A stretch of DNA of 34,957 bases, taken from contig CACJRQ010000011.1 in assembly GCA_902595885.1 (NCBI GenBank), forward strand, positions 1-34,957, read 5' to 3'. The DNA comes from an uncultured Pelagibacteraceae bacterium (GTDB taxonomy: Bacteria; Pseudomonadota; Alphaproteobacteria; Pelagibacterales; Pelagibacteraceae). The position numbers were made by a program, and so were the translations under genes. Below are positions 16,480 through 24,848 of this stretch, in pieces (position 1 is the stretch's first letter; each line of letters opens with the position of its first letter). Below the pieces are notes generated by a model. The model saw only the letters and a list, made by a program, of their open reading frames with translations. It ran no database searches and was not told the origin of the DNA.

Positions 16480-16607
16480 TTAAAAAATTTACCATAATTA
16501 TATTGTTATTTTGTGTAGTTATTTCTTGTGGAAAGAAAGGTGATCCTAAGTACGTAGATCCAGATAAAAAAACAGAAATAAAAAAAGTTTTAATTAACTT
16601 AACTTAA
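16476..16607 (+). CDS. Small LptM-like lipoprotein
   Basis: A 43-residue product: two lysines, a hydrophobic core, then a lipobox-like VVISC with C18, followed by GKKGDPKYVDPD. The CGxKGxP pattern just after the lipidated cysteine is the signature of LptM (YifL), a tiny outer-membrane lipoprotein that helps the LptD disulfides mature in enterobacteria. Genes of this type commonly sit immediately before lysA in proteobacteria, which is the position here: its ATG overlaps the argH stop and its TAA overlaps the lysA ATG. The lipobox is weak (Ile at -2, Ser at -1), and whether the cell has a matching LptD role cannot be told from this window. Confidence 0.78.
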   Translation: MIKKFTIIILLFCVVISCGKKGDPKYVDPDKKTEIKKVLINLT

Positions 16608-17821
16608 TGAAATACATAAATAGAAAATTAACAATAGAAAAAATTAGTCTCCAAAAAATTGCAAACAAATTTGGAACTCCATTTTATTCTTATTCTTATT
16701 CCAAATTAAAAGAAAATATTAATAATTTTAAAAAAAGCTTTAGATCTTTTTCACCCCTTATCTGCTTTGCAGTTAAATCCAACACAAATGTTAATATAAT
16801 TCGAGAAATTAAAAAATTTGGATTAGGTGCTGATGTTGTTTCGGTAGGAGAACTCATGATGGCATTAAAAGCAGGAATTAGTCCAAGCAAAATAGTATTC
16901 TCTGGTGTTGGAAAAACAACAAGTGAAATCAGCTTTGCTATTGATAAAAGAATTTTGCTTATTAATGCTGAGTCTTTAAGTGAAATAAAAGAAATAAATC
17001 GAATAGCAAAATCAAAAAATAAAAGAATAAAAATTGGTGTGAGACTAAATCCTAATACAGATGCAAAAACATTAAGTCAAATATCCACTGGGAAAAAAGA
17101 AAATAAATTTGGTGTAAATAAAAATACATTATATGAAATTATAAATTATTGCAAAAATTCTAAAAATATTGATTTAAAATGTCTAAGCGTTCATATAGGT
17201 AGTCAAATTTTAGACCATAAACCTTATGAAAAAATGCTTAAAGCGGTTAGTCAAATTCTCAATAAAACAAATCATAATTTTGAATTTATTGATTTAGGTG
17301 GAGGTATGGGCATTACTTACACTGATAAAAACAAAAAACTTAATTATAAAAAATACAACACAGCTATTCTTAAATTTTTAAGAAAACATAAAGTTAAAAT
17401 TATATTTGAGCCTGGTAGATCAATTATTGGCGATACTGGTACATTAGTGTCAAAAATAATCTATATAAAAGATAGCGGAAGTAAAAAATTTATCATTTTA
17501 GATGCAGCAATGAACGATTTAATGAGACCTGCTTTGTATGGTGCGTTTCATAAAACCTTACCTGTTACAAAATCTAATAAAACATCTAAAAAACCATATG
17601 AATTTGTAGGTCCTATTTGTGAAAGTACGGATAAATTTGGTACATTAAAAAAGTTTCAAGTGTTGAAAGAAAAAGATTTAATAGCAATATGTGATGTGGG
17701 AGCTTATGGAATGTCACTTAGCTCAAATTATAATTTAAGACCTAAACCAGTAGAATTATTAATAAATGGTTCAAAAATTAAAGTAATAAGAAAAAGACAA
17801 AAGCATAAAGATATAATTTAG
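16607..17821 (+). CDS. lysA: Diaminopimelate decarboxylase
   Basis: A 404-residue fold-type III PLP enzyme making L-lysine from meso-diaminopimelate. Markers: K57 in CFAVKSNTN (Schiff base), HIGSQI (196-201), GGGMGI (231-236), FEPGR (267-271) and GPICESTD with C338 that completes the active site of the partner subunit in the dimer. It starts in the TAATG overlap with the LptM-like gene and is followed, 12 nt later, by plsC. Length is within the family range. Confidence 0.97.
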   Translation: MKYINRKLTIEKISLQKIANKFGTPFYSYSYSKLKENINNFKKSFRSFSPLICFAVKSNTNVNIIREIKKFGLGADVVSVGELMMALKAGISPSKIVFSGVGKTTSEISFAIDKRILLINAESLSEIKEINRIAKSKNKRIKIGVRLNPNTDAKTLSQISTGKKENKFGVNKNTLYEIINYCKNSKNIDLKCLSVHIGSQILDHKPYEKMLKAVSQILNKTNHNFEFIDLGGGMGITYTDKNKKLNYKKYNTAILKFLRKHKVKIIFEPGRSIIGDTGTLVSKIIYIKDSGSKKFIILDAAMNDLMRPALYGAFHKTLPVTKSNKTSKKPYEFVGPICESTDKFGTLKKFQVLKEKDLIAICDVGAYGMSLSSNYNLRPKPVELLINGSKIKVIRKRQKHKDII

Positions 17822-17833
17822 CTTTTGACAAAA

Positions 17834-18535
17834 ATGATAAGAAACTTTTTATTTTCAATATTATTTTTCATTGGAATTATTTTTATTTCGATAATTTTTT
17901 TACCATCATTTTTTTTGCCTAAACAGGTCGTTTTAATAGGAGGTAAATTAATGGGACATTGGGCAAGTTTTTGCTTAAGGTTTATTCTTTCAGTAAACAT
18001 TTCAATCAAAGGAAGGGAAAATATTATTAATAATGAAAAATTTTTTATAGCAGCATCTCATCAATCAATGTTTGAAACTTTTTATTTACAAACAATCTTT
18101 AACTCACCTGTATTTATTCTAAAAAAAGAATTATTACTAATTCCAATATTTGGTTGGTACTTAAAAAAAATAGGATCAATTTCAATAAAAAGAAATAAAG
18201 TTACAAAAGATAACTTGGGTTTTTTTGATGATATTTCAAAAATGGTAGCTAATTCTAATAGACCTTTAATTATTTTTCCTCAAGGAACTAGAGTTCTTCC
18301 AGATGAAAGACCACCTTTTAAAAAAGGTGCATCGAGAATTTATGAGCAGCTAAATGTTACTTGTCAACCAGTTGCAATTAACTCTGGATATGTATGGCCT
18401 AAAAAAGGTGAAAAAAAATCTAATAGAACTATTACAATCTCTATTCTAAAACCTATTCCCTCTGGGTTAACAAAGGAAAATTTTATTCAAATTCTTGAAA
18501 AAAATATTTATTCAGAGTTAGACTTAATCAATTAG
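17834..18535 (+). CDS. plsC: 1-acyl-sn-glycerol-3-phosphate acyltransferase (PlsC-like)
   Basis: A 233-residue membrane-bound acyltransferase with an N-terminal hydrophobic helix (about 4-28). The acceptor motif is H76-QSMF-E81, an HX4E version of the usual HX4D, and the glycerol-phosphate motif is FPQGTR (148-153), followed by PVAINSG. It should add the second acyl chain of phosphatidic acid in the inner membrane; a lyso-ornithine-lipid or related acyltransferase is an alternative for the HX4E subgroup. I start at the ATG at 17834; an in-frame TTG at 17825 is possible but less likely. It ends in a TTAG shared with the dnaN stop on the other strand. Confidence 0.88.
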   Translation: MIRNFLFSILFFIGIIFISIIFLPSFFLPKQVVLIGGKLMGHWASFCLRFILSVNISIKGRENIINNEKFFIAASHQSMFETFYLQTIFNSPVFILKKELLLIPIFGWYLKKIGSISIKRNKVTKDNLGFFDDISKMVANSNRPLIIFPQGTRVLPDERPPFKKGASRIYEQLNVTCQPVAINSGYVWPKKGEKKSNRTITISILKPIPSGLTKENFIQILEKNIYSELDLIN

Positions 18536-19644
18536 CCCTTCATAGGCATGACAACAAAAATACTATCAAAATCACCTGGATCTTTTATTAGTGCTGGTGA
18601 ACCAGTATCATTAAAGAAAATTTCAACTCTATCTCCATCTAGTTGTGAAGCAATATCTATCAAATATCTAGAGTTAAAACTTATCTCTAAGTCATGATCA
18701 AACTTAACACTTAAAGTTTCTTTACCATCACCACTATTGGTATTATTTACCGAAAGATCTAAAGTGTCTTTTGATAAATTGAATTTCACACCATCTTTTT
18801 TATCTAATGAAACTGATGCTACTCTATCTACAGAATTTAAAAATAATTTTAAATCTGTTTCTAATTTTTTTTGATTATTTTTAGGTATAACTTGAATGTA
18901 ATTAGGAAATTTTCCATCAATAAGTTTTGAAATTAAAATACTATTATTTAATTCAAATTTTATTTTTGATTTCACATTTGAAATTTTTACATCTCCGTCA
19001 TAGCTATCTAATAAAGAACAAAGTTGAAAAATTGTTTTTTTAGGTAAAATTATTGGATCAAAATCAATTTTTTTCTCTAATCTAATTTTTGAAATAGACA
19101 TTCTATGACTGTCAGTTGCAACTGCTGTTAAATAATTTTTATCTTCAACTTCTGTTTGATGAAAATAAATTCCACTTAAGTAATGCCTTGTTTCATCATT
19201 TGAAACTGAAAATTTACACTTATTTAATAATTTCAACAATTGTTTTGATTTAATTATAAATTCATTTTGATTAAAATTTTCATCTGTCAATGGAAACTCC
19301 GTTGCACTTATGCAATTCAAATTAAAAATAGATTTTTCAGACTCTACTTGTAATTTACTTATATCTGTTAAAGAGAGATTTATTTTTTTTCCTGAGTTGA
19401 ACTTCCTTATAATGTCATACATAATTGAGGAAGTTGTAGTTGTTTTGCCCTCTTCTAAAATTTCTACATTGTTTAACTGATGTATAAATATTAAATCTAG
19501 ATCAGTTGCAGTAATAGTAAGTTTTGAATTACTTGCATCTAACAAAATATTAGAAAGTATTGGTAATGTACTTCTTTTTTCAATAACTCCTTGGCAATAA
19601 TTTAATGCTTGCTGAAGGTCTTGTTGATTAACGTTAAATTTCAT
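18532..19644 (-). CDS. dnaN: DNA polymerase III beta sliding clamp
   Basis: A 370-residue protein with the three-domain clamp layout. It starts MKFNVNQQDLQQALNYCQGV, has the VATDSHRMS stretch of the second domain, and ends VVMPMKG, all conserved clamp features. Two copies ring DNA and tether the replicative polymerase. It overlaps the dnaA end by 11 nt and is read after it, giving the ancestral dnaA-dnaN order; recF does not follow, since the next gene is convergent plsC. Confidence 0.97.
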   Translation of the reverse strand: MKFNVNQQDLQQALNYCQGVIEKRSTLPILSNILLDASNSKLTITATDLDLIFIHQLNNVEILEEGKTTTTSSIMYDIIRKFNSGKKINLSLTDISKLQVESEKSIFNLNCISATEFPLTDENFNQNEFIIKSKQLLKLLNKCKFSVSNDETRHYLSGIYFHQTEVEDKNYLTAVATDSHRMSISKIRLEKKIDFDPIILPKKTIFQLCSLLDSYDGDVKISNVKSKIKFELNNSILISKLIDGKFPNYIQVIPKNNQKKLETDLKLFLNSVDRVASVSLDKKDGVKFNLSKDTLDLSVNNTNSGDGKETLSVKFDHDLEISFNSRYLIDIASQLDGDRVEIFFNDTGSPALIKDPGDFDSIFVVMPMKG

Positions 19645-21052
19645 TTTCTTTATTATTATATAAAATCTGGTTTTTTAATTTATTTATATTATCAACCATC
19701 TCAGGATCTTTTTCTTTTATCTTTTCAATAGTTTTTACTGAATGAATTATTGTTGTATGGTCTCTGTTAGAAAATTCTCTTCCAATTTCAGGTAATGATT
19801 TAGAAGTCAAAATTTTAGTTAAATAAATCGCTGTTTGCCTAGGTCTTACTAAATATCTTGATCTTCTAGAGGATAACATTTCATTTTTGCTGATTTTGAA
19901 AAACTTACAAACAATTGTCTGAATTAGATCTATTGTAACCTTATTTTCTGCTAAATTTAATAAATCCTTTAAAACCACTTTGGTTTCAGCAAGATTTGGG
20001 ACTTTGTTGTAAATTCTTGAAAATGAAACAATTCTGTTTATTGCACCAACTAGTTCCCTTACACTTCCAGTTATTTCATTACTTATAAAATCTTGAATTT
20101 CTCTAGAAACTTGTAATTGTTCGGAATACAAAGCATTTAATTCTTCAGTTTTTTTTTCAACTATTTTTTTTCTTAGCTCAAGGTCAGGCTTTTGAATATC
20201 AACAACTAATCCGCCAGAAAATCTTGATTTAATTCTTTCTTGAATCCTTGATAATTTATTTGGTGCCCTATCAGCTGATACAATTATTTGAGATCCCTTA
20301 TCAAGTAATGCATTGAATGTATGAAAGAACTCCTCCTGCATAGCTTCCTTCCCACTTATAAACTGAATATCATCAATCAATAAAATATCTGTGTTTCTAA
20401 AATATTCTTTAAACTTTACCATATCATTTGATTTAATAGATTTTACAAACTGATACATAAAACGTTCAGCAGAAATAAACATCACTTTGTTATTTTTTTT
20501 AAGCTCTAAGCCTATTGAATTTAATAAGTGAGTTTTTCCCATTCCAACACCACCATAAATATAAAGCGGATTATAGTGAGATATATTTTCTGAAACTTTT
20601 AAAGAAGCTTCGTATGCCAATTTATTCGAAGAACCCGTTATAAAATTATCAAATCTTTTATTTGGATCAATTCGATTATATTGAAGGTAAGAGTCTTTTA
20701 TAAATGAAATATTTTCATTTTTATTGTTCTCTTTAATATTGCTTTCCTTTAAGGCGATATCTTGAACTTTTTCAACTATTTTAAACTCTATTCTTATAAT
20801 ATCTTTTTTATATACTTTAATTATTTGTAATATTTGGTCTAAATATCTTGACGTAATCCAGTCTCTAATAAATCTAGTTGGAACTGATAATAATAAATAA
20901 TTATTAAATTCCTCTACAAAAGAAATCTTTTTTAACCAGCTCTCATAAACTTCTAAGCCGAGTTTGTTTTTCATTTCACTCTGAATTTGTTTCCAGTCGA
21001 AGCTTTCAGAGGAAAAATTATTAATATTTTTTGTATTTGTTAATTTATTCAT
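19634..21052 (-). CDS. dnaA: Chromosomal replication initiator DnaA
   Basis: A 472-residue initiator with all four domains: N-terminal interaction domain (to about 90), a Lys/Asn-rich linker, the AAA+ ATPase with Walker A GGVGMGKTH (167-175), Walker B DILLIDDIQ (222-230) and the arginine-finger region QERIKSRFSGGL, and the DNA-binding domain with GREFSNRDHTTIIHS (424-438). It binds DnaA boxes and melts the origin. The upstream 311 nt contains repeats but no array of clear TTATCCACA boxes, so an adjacent origin is not shown. No obvious purine-rich ribosome site precedes the ATG. Confidence 0.97.
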   Translation of the reverse strand: MNKLTNTKNINNFSSESFDWKQIQSEMKNKLGLEVYESWLKKISFVEEFNNYLLLSVPTRFIRDWITSRYLDQILQIIKVYKKDIIRIEFKIVEKVQDIALKESNIKENNKNENISFIKDSYLQYNRIDPNKRFDNFITGSSNKLAYEASLKVSENISHYNPLYIYGGVGMGKTHLLNSIGLELKKNNKVMFISAERFMYQFVKSIKSNDMVKFKEYFRNTDILLIDDIQFISGKEAMQEEFFHTFNALLDKGSQIIVSADRAPNKLSRIQERIKSRFSGGLVVDIQKPDLELRKKIVEKKTEELNALYSEQLQVSREIQDFISNEITGSVRELVGAINRIVSFSRIYNKVPNLAETKVVLKDLLNLAENKVTIDLIQTIVCKFFKISKNEMLSSRRSRYLVRPRQTAIYLTKILTSKSLPEIGREFSNRDHTTIIHSVKTIEKIKEKDPEMVDNINKLKNQILYNNKENEI

Positions 21053-21363
21053 AAATTAAGGGGAAATCTCAGTTAGAACTATTTAAAAAAATTTGCAACA
21101 AGTTAATAAGGAAAATAAAAAAAAAAATAAAATCTATGATTGTGAATTATATTTTCAAAATAATTTAAAATTAAAAAAAATTTTAAAATTATAAATTGAA
21201 TCAAATATAGATTGAATCAATTAATTCATTGAGTTAAAATTAAATCAAATACAGATTGAATAACTAAAATCCAAATATTTACTAAATCTAAATATAGTAA
21301 CTTGAAAAAATAATTAAATATATAATGTAGATATCAGGAGTTGTTTAAAATTTAAGCTAACGT
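21053..21363. other. 311-nt AT-rich gap between rpsT and dnaA
   Basis: No credible reading frame or RNA gene is visible. It holds the dnaA promoter region and long A/T runs. In the middle, a 19-nt element AATCAAATAYAGATTGAAT occurs twice (21199-21217 and 21243-21261, one difference, 44 nt apart), and ATTGAATCAA occurs at 21195-21204 and 21211-21220. One near-DnaA-box (TGTGAATTA, 21141-21149) is present. It may be a regulatory region of dnaA. Confidence 0.6.
21199..21261. repeat. Two iteron-like 19-nt repeats upstream of dnaA
   Basis: AATCAAATATAGATTGAAT (21199-21217) and AATCAAATACAGATTGAAT (21243-21261) differ at one base. They share ATTGAAT(C/A)A ends with a further copy at 21195-21204. 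GANTC occurs at 21198 and 21214. Spacing near four helical turns puts both copies on a similar DNA face. Confidence 0.6.
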
Positions 21364-21624
21364 TTAGATTGCAGCAATTTTTTTGGTAATTCTAGAAACA
21401 TTTCTAGAAGCATTTTGTTTTTTTATTATTCCTGTTTTTGCAATTTTCATCAACTCAGAGTTTAACTTTGGTAAAAATTTTAAAGCTTCATCTTTCTTTT
21501 TACCATCAATTAAAAGATTCATTTTCTTAAGAGCATTTCTAAACCTGCTCTTTCTAGCTTTATTTACTGCTGTTTGTTTAGAAATTCTTCTAATTCTCTT
21601 AATTGCTGATTTTGTGTTTGCCAT
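21364..21624 (-). CDS. rpsT: 30S ribosomal protein S20
   Basis: An 86-residue, strongly basic helical protein. It begins MANTKSAIKRIRRISKQTAV and has NKARKSRFRNALKK, as in all S20 proteins, which bind 16S rRNA early in small-subunit assembly. The open frame extends 24 codons further upstream (to 21696), but the conserved start and family length fix the ATG at 21624. It follows mutM by 50 nt in the same direction, an arrangement shared with many alphaproteobacteria. Confidence 0.97.
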   Translation of the reverse strand: MANTKSAIKRIRRISKQTAVNKARKSRFRNALKKMNLLIDGKKKDEALKFLPKLNSELMKIAKTGIIKKQNASRNVSRITKKIAAI

Positions 21625-21674
21625 CTGCGCAGGGGTATAGCTTGAGAATTTATAGTGGTCAACTAAATATTTAA

Positions 21675-22538
21675 TTATTTTTGACAAGAAACACAAAAAA
21701 AAGTCGATCTATTTGATGTTATTTTTTTTTTTATAAAACCCTTGCACTTTGTGCGCTTACAATTAGTACCGTCTTGCTGATAAACTTTAAACTCCTTTTG
21801 AAAGTTACCTTTATTACCTGAGATATCTTTAAAATCTCTGATACTTGAACCTCCCTTATTAATTGCTTGTTGAAGTATTTTCTTGGAATTTAAGATAACA
21901 CTTAAACATTCGTTTTTATTTAGTCTTTTTGCTTTTTTAAACGGATTTATTTTACTAGCGAAAAGAATCTCACTTGCATAAATATTACCTATTCCAGAAA
22001 CAAATCTCTGGTCAAGTAAAAAACTTTTTATATCTTTATTTTTATTCTTAAAATAATTAACTACATAATTTAAGTTAAATTTATCACTAAAAGGTTCAGG
22101 TCCCATTGATTTAAATCTTTTCTCTAAATCTTGATGATTTTTGATTATTTCAAAAAATCCAAAGCGTCTTGGATCATTATAAATTACTTTCAAGTTATCA
22201 AATACAAACTCTGCATGATTGTGTTTTTCAGTTAAAAATGGTGAACGATAAAAACTAGTGTTTGTAAATTTTAGAGGCTTTTTCTTATCAAGAATATGGA
22301 TTGTTCCTGACATTCCTAAATGAATTAAACAATAGTCATCATTTTGAAAATGAATGATTAAATATTTAGAAAATCTACTAACTTCAATTATCTTTTTATC
22401 TTTTAGAAAATTTTCGAAATCACCTGGTATTTTAAACCTTAAATTCCTGTTTCTAATTATTACTTTTTGTATGCTTTTTTTTTTGATCTTTTTATGGAGG
22501 GATTGTCTAACAATTTCTACTTCTGGTAATTCTGGCAT
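21675..22538 (-). CDS. mutM: Formamidopyrimidine-DNA glycosylase
   Basis: A 287-residue bifunctional base-excision enzyme that removes 8-oxoguanine and nicks the abasic site. It begins MPELPEVEIVRQSL, with P2 as the catalytic amine and E3 as the acid; the helix-two-turn-helix region includes LLDQRFVSGIGNIYASEILF, and the C-terminal zinc finger is C-x4-C then C-x2-C (CKRTKC...CVSC), the spacing usual for alphaproteobacterial MutM. It is divergent from ubiE with only 29 nt between start codons. Confidence 0.96.
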   Translation of the reverse strand: MPELPEVEIVRQSLHKKIKKKSIQKVIIRNRNLRFKIPGDFENFLKDKKIIEVSRFSKYLIIHFQNDDYCLIHLGMSGTIHILDKKKPLKFTNTSFYRSPFLTEKHNHAEFVFDNLKVIYNDPRRFGFFEIIKNHQDLEKRFKSMGPEPFSDKFNLNYVVNYFKNKNKDIKSFLLDQRFVSGIGNIYASEILFASKINPFKKAKRLNKNECLSVILNSKKILQQAINKGGSSIRDFKDISGNKGNFQKEFKVYQQDGTNCKRTKCKGFIKKKITSNRSTFFCVSCQK

Positions 22539-22567
22539 TTGATACTATATTCAATATATATTTTTTT

Positions 22568-23272
22568 ATGCAACAAAATCTTCAAAATAAAAAAGGCCTT
22601 GTAGAAAATGTATTTAATCAGGTCTTCAACAAATATGACTTGATGAATGATTTTATGTCTATGGGTGTTCATAGATATTGGAAAAAAAGTTTAATTAAAA
22701 TGATGAATCCAAGAGATAAAAGGAAGCTAATTGATGTTGCATGTGGGACGGGAGATGTTGGAAAGTTATTTTTAGATAACACAAATAAAGAAGCTGAAGT
22801 TACTTGTATAGATCCCAATAAAGGGATGATTGGTCAGGGAAAACAAAAATTATCTAATTATAAAAATATAAAATGGGTTATTTCGCCAGCAGAAAAGTTA
22901 CCAATAGGGGACAATTCATTTGATTATTACACTATTAGTTTTGGGCTCAGAAATACAAAAAATTTAAATAAAGCACTTTCAGAAGCTTATAGAGTTTTAA
23001 AACCTGGTGGGCGTTATCTATGTCTAGAATTTTCCAAGATTCAAAATTCAAATCTTGATTTTATATATAAAAATTACTCAAAACTTATTCCTATAATTGG
23101 TCAGTTTGTAGTTGGAGAAAAAGAACCTTACGAATATTTAATCAAAAGTATTGAACAATTTATTAATCAAGATGAGTTAATAGAGTTGATGGAGAAAAAT
23201 AATTTTCAAAAATGTTCTTATAGGAATCTTTCTGGGGGTATTGTTTCAATTCATAGTGGTTGGAAAATTTAA
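22568..23272 (+). CDS. ubiE: Ubiquinone/menaquinone C-methyltransferase UbiE
   Basis: A 234-residue class I SAM methyltransferase. SAM motif I is DVACGTGDVG (56-65); the UbiE family signatures YDLMNDFMSMGVHRYWKK (23-40) and RVLKPGGRYLCLEFSK are present. In ubiquinone synthesis it adds the C2 methyl group. It overlaps ubiB by one base (TAATG), and the pair plus coaBC and dut forms a conserved alphaproteobacterial run. Confidence 0.96.
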   Translation: MQQNLQNKKGLVENVFNQVFNKYDLMNDFMSMGVHRYWKKSLIKMMNPRDKRKLIDVACGTGDVGKLFLDNTNKEAEVTCIDPNKGMIGQGKQKLSNYKNIKWVISPAEKLPIGDNSFDYYTISFGLRNTKNLNKALSEAYRVLKPGGRYLCLEFSKIQNSNLDFIYKNYSKLIPIIGQFVVGEKEPYEYLIKSIEQFINQDELIELMEKNNFQKCSYRNLSGGIVSIHSGWKI

Positions 23273-24840
23273 TGATTAAAAAACTTATTACTTTATTTAA
23301 ACTAGGGAGAAAAATTGCAAAATCTGATATTTTAAAAATTGCATCAAAATTTAAAAAACCTCCTTTAGCTGTAACAGTATTTTTCCAAATTTTATCTATT
23401 TCATTTGAAAAAAAGGAACAAAATAATTTAATTGAAGATGATGGTGAAAGACTATCTAGATCATTAGAGTCAATGGGTACAACTTTTATTAAACTTGGGC
23501 AATTTCTTGCTACTAGACCTGATATAATTGGAGAAGAATTATCTTTAAGGCTAGAAAAACTTCAAGATCGGTTACCGCCTTTTTCAATTCATGAAGCAAA
23601 AGAAATTATTAAAGAAGATCTTGGAATTGATGCATTTAATTCAATAATAGATTTAAGTGAGCCAGTTGCTGCTGCATCAATTGCCCAAGTCCATAAAGCA
23701 AAAATAAATGACAATGGAACGATCAAAGATGTAGCTATTAAAATTTTAAGACCAAACATAAAAAAAATATTCAATGAAGAAATAGATGCGATGATGTTGT
23801 TTGCATTTATTATCGAGTCATTTATAAAAAAAACAAAAAGATTAAAACTTGTTGAAGTTGTTTTTTTGCTCAAAGAAATAACTAATCTTGAAATGGATTT
23901 AAGATTCGAAGCTGCTGCAGCAAATGAATATGCAGAAAACACTAAAAATGATGCTGGGTTTAAAGTTCCTGAGATTTATTGGAATTTTACTAGTGAAAAT
24001 GTAATGACTTTAGATTGGATAGATGGAATTTCAATAAGAGAAGCTGAAGAGTTAAAGAAAAGAAATTTAGATACTAATAAAATTGCAGAAGATATTATCC
24101 AGCATTTTTTGAGACATGCTGTGAGAGACGGTTTTTTTCATGCAGACATGCATCAAGGAAATATTTTTGTTGATAATAGTGGCCAGATCGTACCTATAGA
24201 TTTTGGGATTATGGGTAGGTTAGATAAACTTAGTAAAAGGTTTTTAGCAGAAATTTTATTTGGATTTATTCAAAGAGATTATCGCAAAGTAGCTGAGGTT
24301 CACTTGATTGCTGGATTAGTTCCCAAAGAAGTACCAATTGATGATCTGGCTCAAGCTTTGAGATCAATAGGTGAGCCTATATTTGGTCAAGAAGTAAAAG
24401 ATATTTCAGGAGGTAAATTACTCAAACAATTGTTTGATGTAACAGAAAAGTTTAATATGCAAACTCAACCTCAATTATTAATGTTGCAAAAAACTATGGT
24501 TGTTGTTGAAGGTGTAGCAAGAAAATTAAATCCAAACACAAATATTTGGACAACTTCAAAACCTGTACTAGAAAATTGGCTTAAAGAAACAAAAGATCCA
24601 ATTAATAATTTAAATGAAACTTTAAAAAATACATCTGAAGTTATTAAACGTTTACCAGAATTTCCTGAGATTATGGATAAAGCTAATCAGGCTTTAACAT
24701 TTTTAGCCAGTGGTCAAATTCCACAAAATTCAAATTCATATACCGCTTTAAATGATAAGAAATCAGAAATGATAGCATTTAGAAATCAATCTATTATTGG
24801 TTTATTACTTCTTGTAATTTTTGGCCTTATAGTATTTTAA
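23272..24840 (+). CDS. ubiB: Ubiquinone biosynthesis kinase-like protein UbiB
   Basis: A 522-residue atypical kinase-like protein of the UbiB/ADCK family needed for aerobic ubiquinone production. It shows the KxGQ motif in TFIKLGQFLATRPD (K74-Q77), the alanine-rich loop PVAAASIAQVHKA that replaces the glycine loop, VAIKIL with K157, DGFFHADMHQGNIF and PIDFGIMGRL, and one C-terminal hydrophobic segment (SIIGLLLLVIFGLIVF) that anchors it in the membrane. I use the ATG at 23272; an in-frame TTG at 23260 would add four residues. coaBC starts 8 nt after the stop. Confidence 0.96.
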   Translation: MIKKLITLFKLGRKIAKSDILKIASKFKKPPLAVTVFFQILSISFEKKEQNNLIEDDGERLSRSLESMGTTFIKLGQFLATRPDIIGEELSLRLEKLQDRLPPFSIHEAKEIIKEDLGIDAFNSIIDLSEPVAAASIAQVHKAKINDNGTIKDVAIKILRPNIKKIFNEEIDAMMLFAFIIESFIKKTKRLKLVEVVFLLKEITNLEMDLRFEAAAANEYAENTKNDAGFKVPEIYWNFTSENVMTLDWIDGISIREAEELKKRNLDTNKIAEDIIQHFLRHAVRDGFFHADMHQGNIFVDNSGQIVPIDFGIMGRLDKLSKRFLAEILFGFIQRDYRKVAEVHLIAGLVPKEVPIDDLAQALRSIGEPIFGQEVKDISGGKLLKQLFDVTEKFNMQTQPQLLMLQKTMVVVEGVARKLNPNTNIWTTSKPVLENWLKETKDPINNLNETLKNTSEVIKRLPEFPEIMDKANQALTFLASGQIPQNSNSYTALNDKKSEMIAFRNQSIIGLLLLVIFGLIVF

Positions 24841-24848
24841 TTCTGCAA

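Noticed and set aside
17825-17833. TTG start for plsC
   Set aside because: An ATG lies three codons later and gives a normal N-terminal membrane helix.
21141-21149. DnaA box and an origin next to dnaA
   Set aside because: Only one near-match (TGTGAATTA) is present; an origin needs a cluster of boxes.
21625-21696. Upstream extension of rpsT by 24 codons
   Set aside because: S20 proteins start MANTKSA; the extension overlaps mutM and has no family similarity.
23260-23271. TTG start for ubiB
   Set aside because: The ATG at 23272 in the TAATG overlap with ubiE is the usual coupled start.
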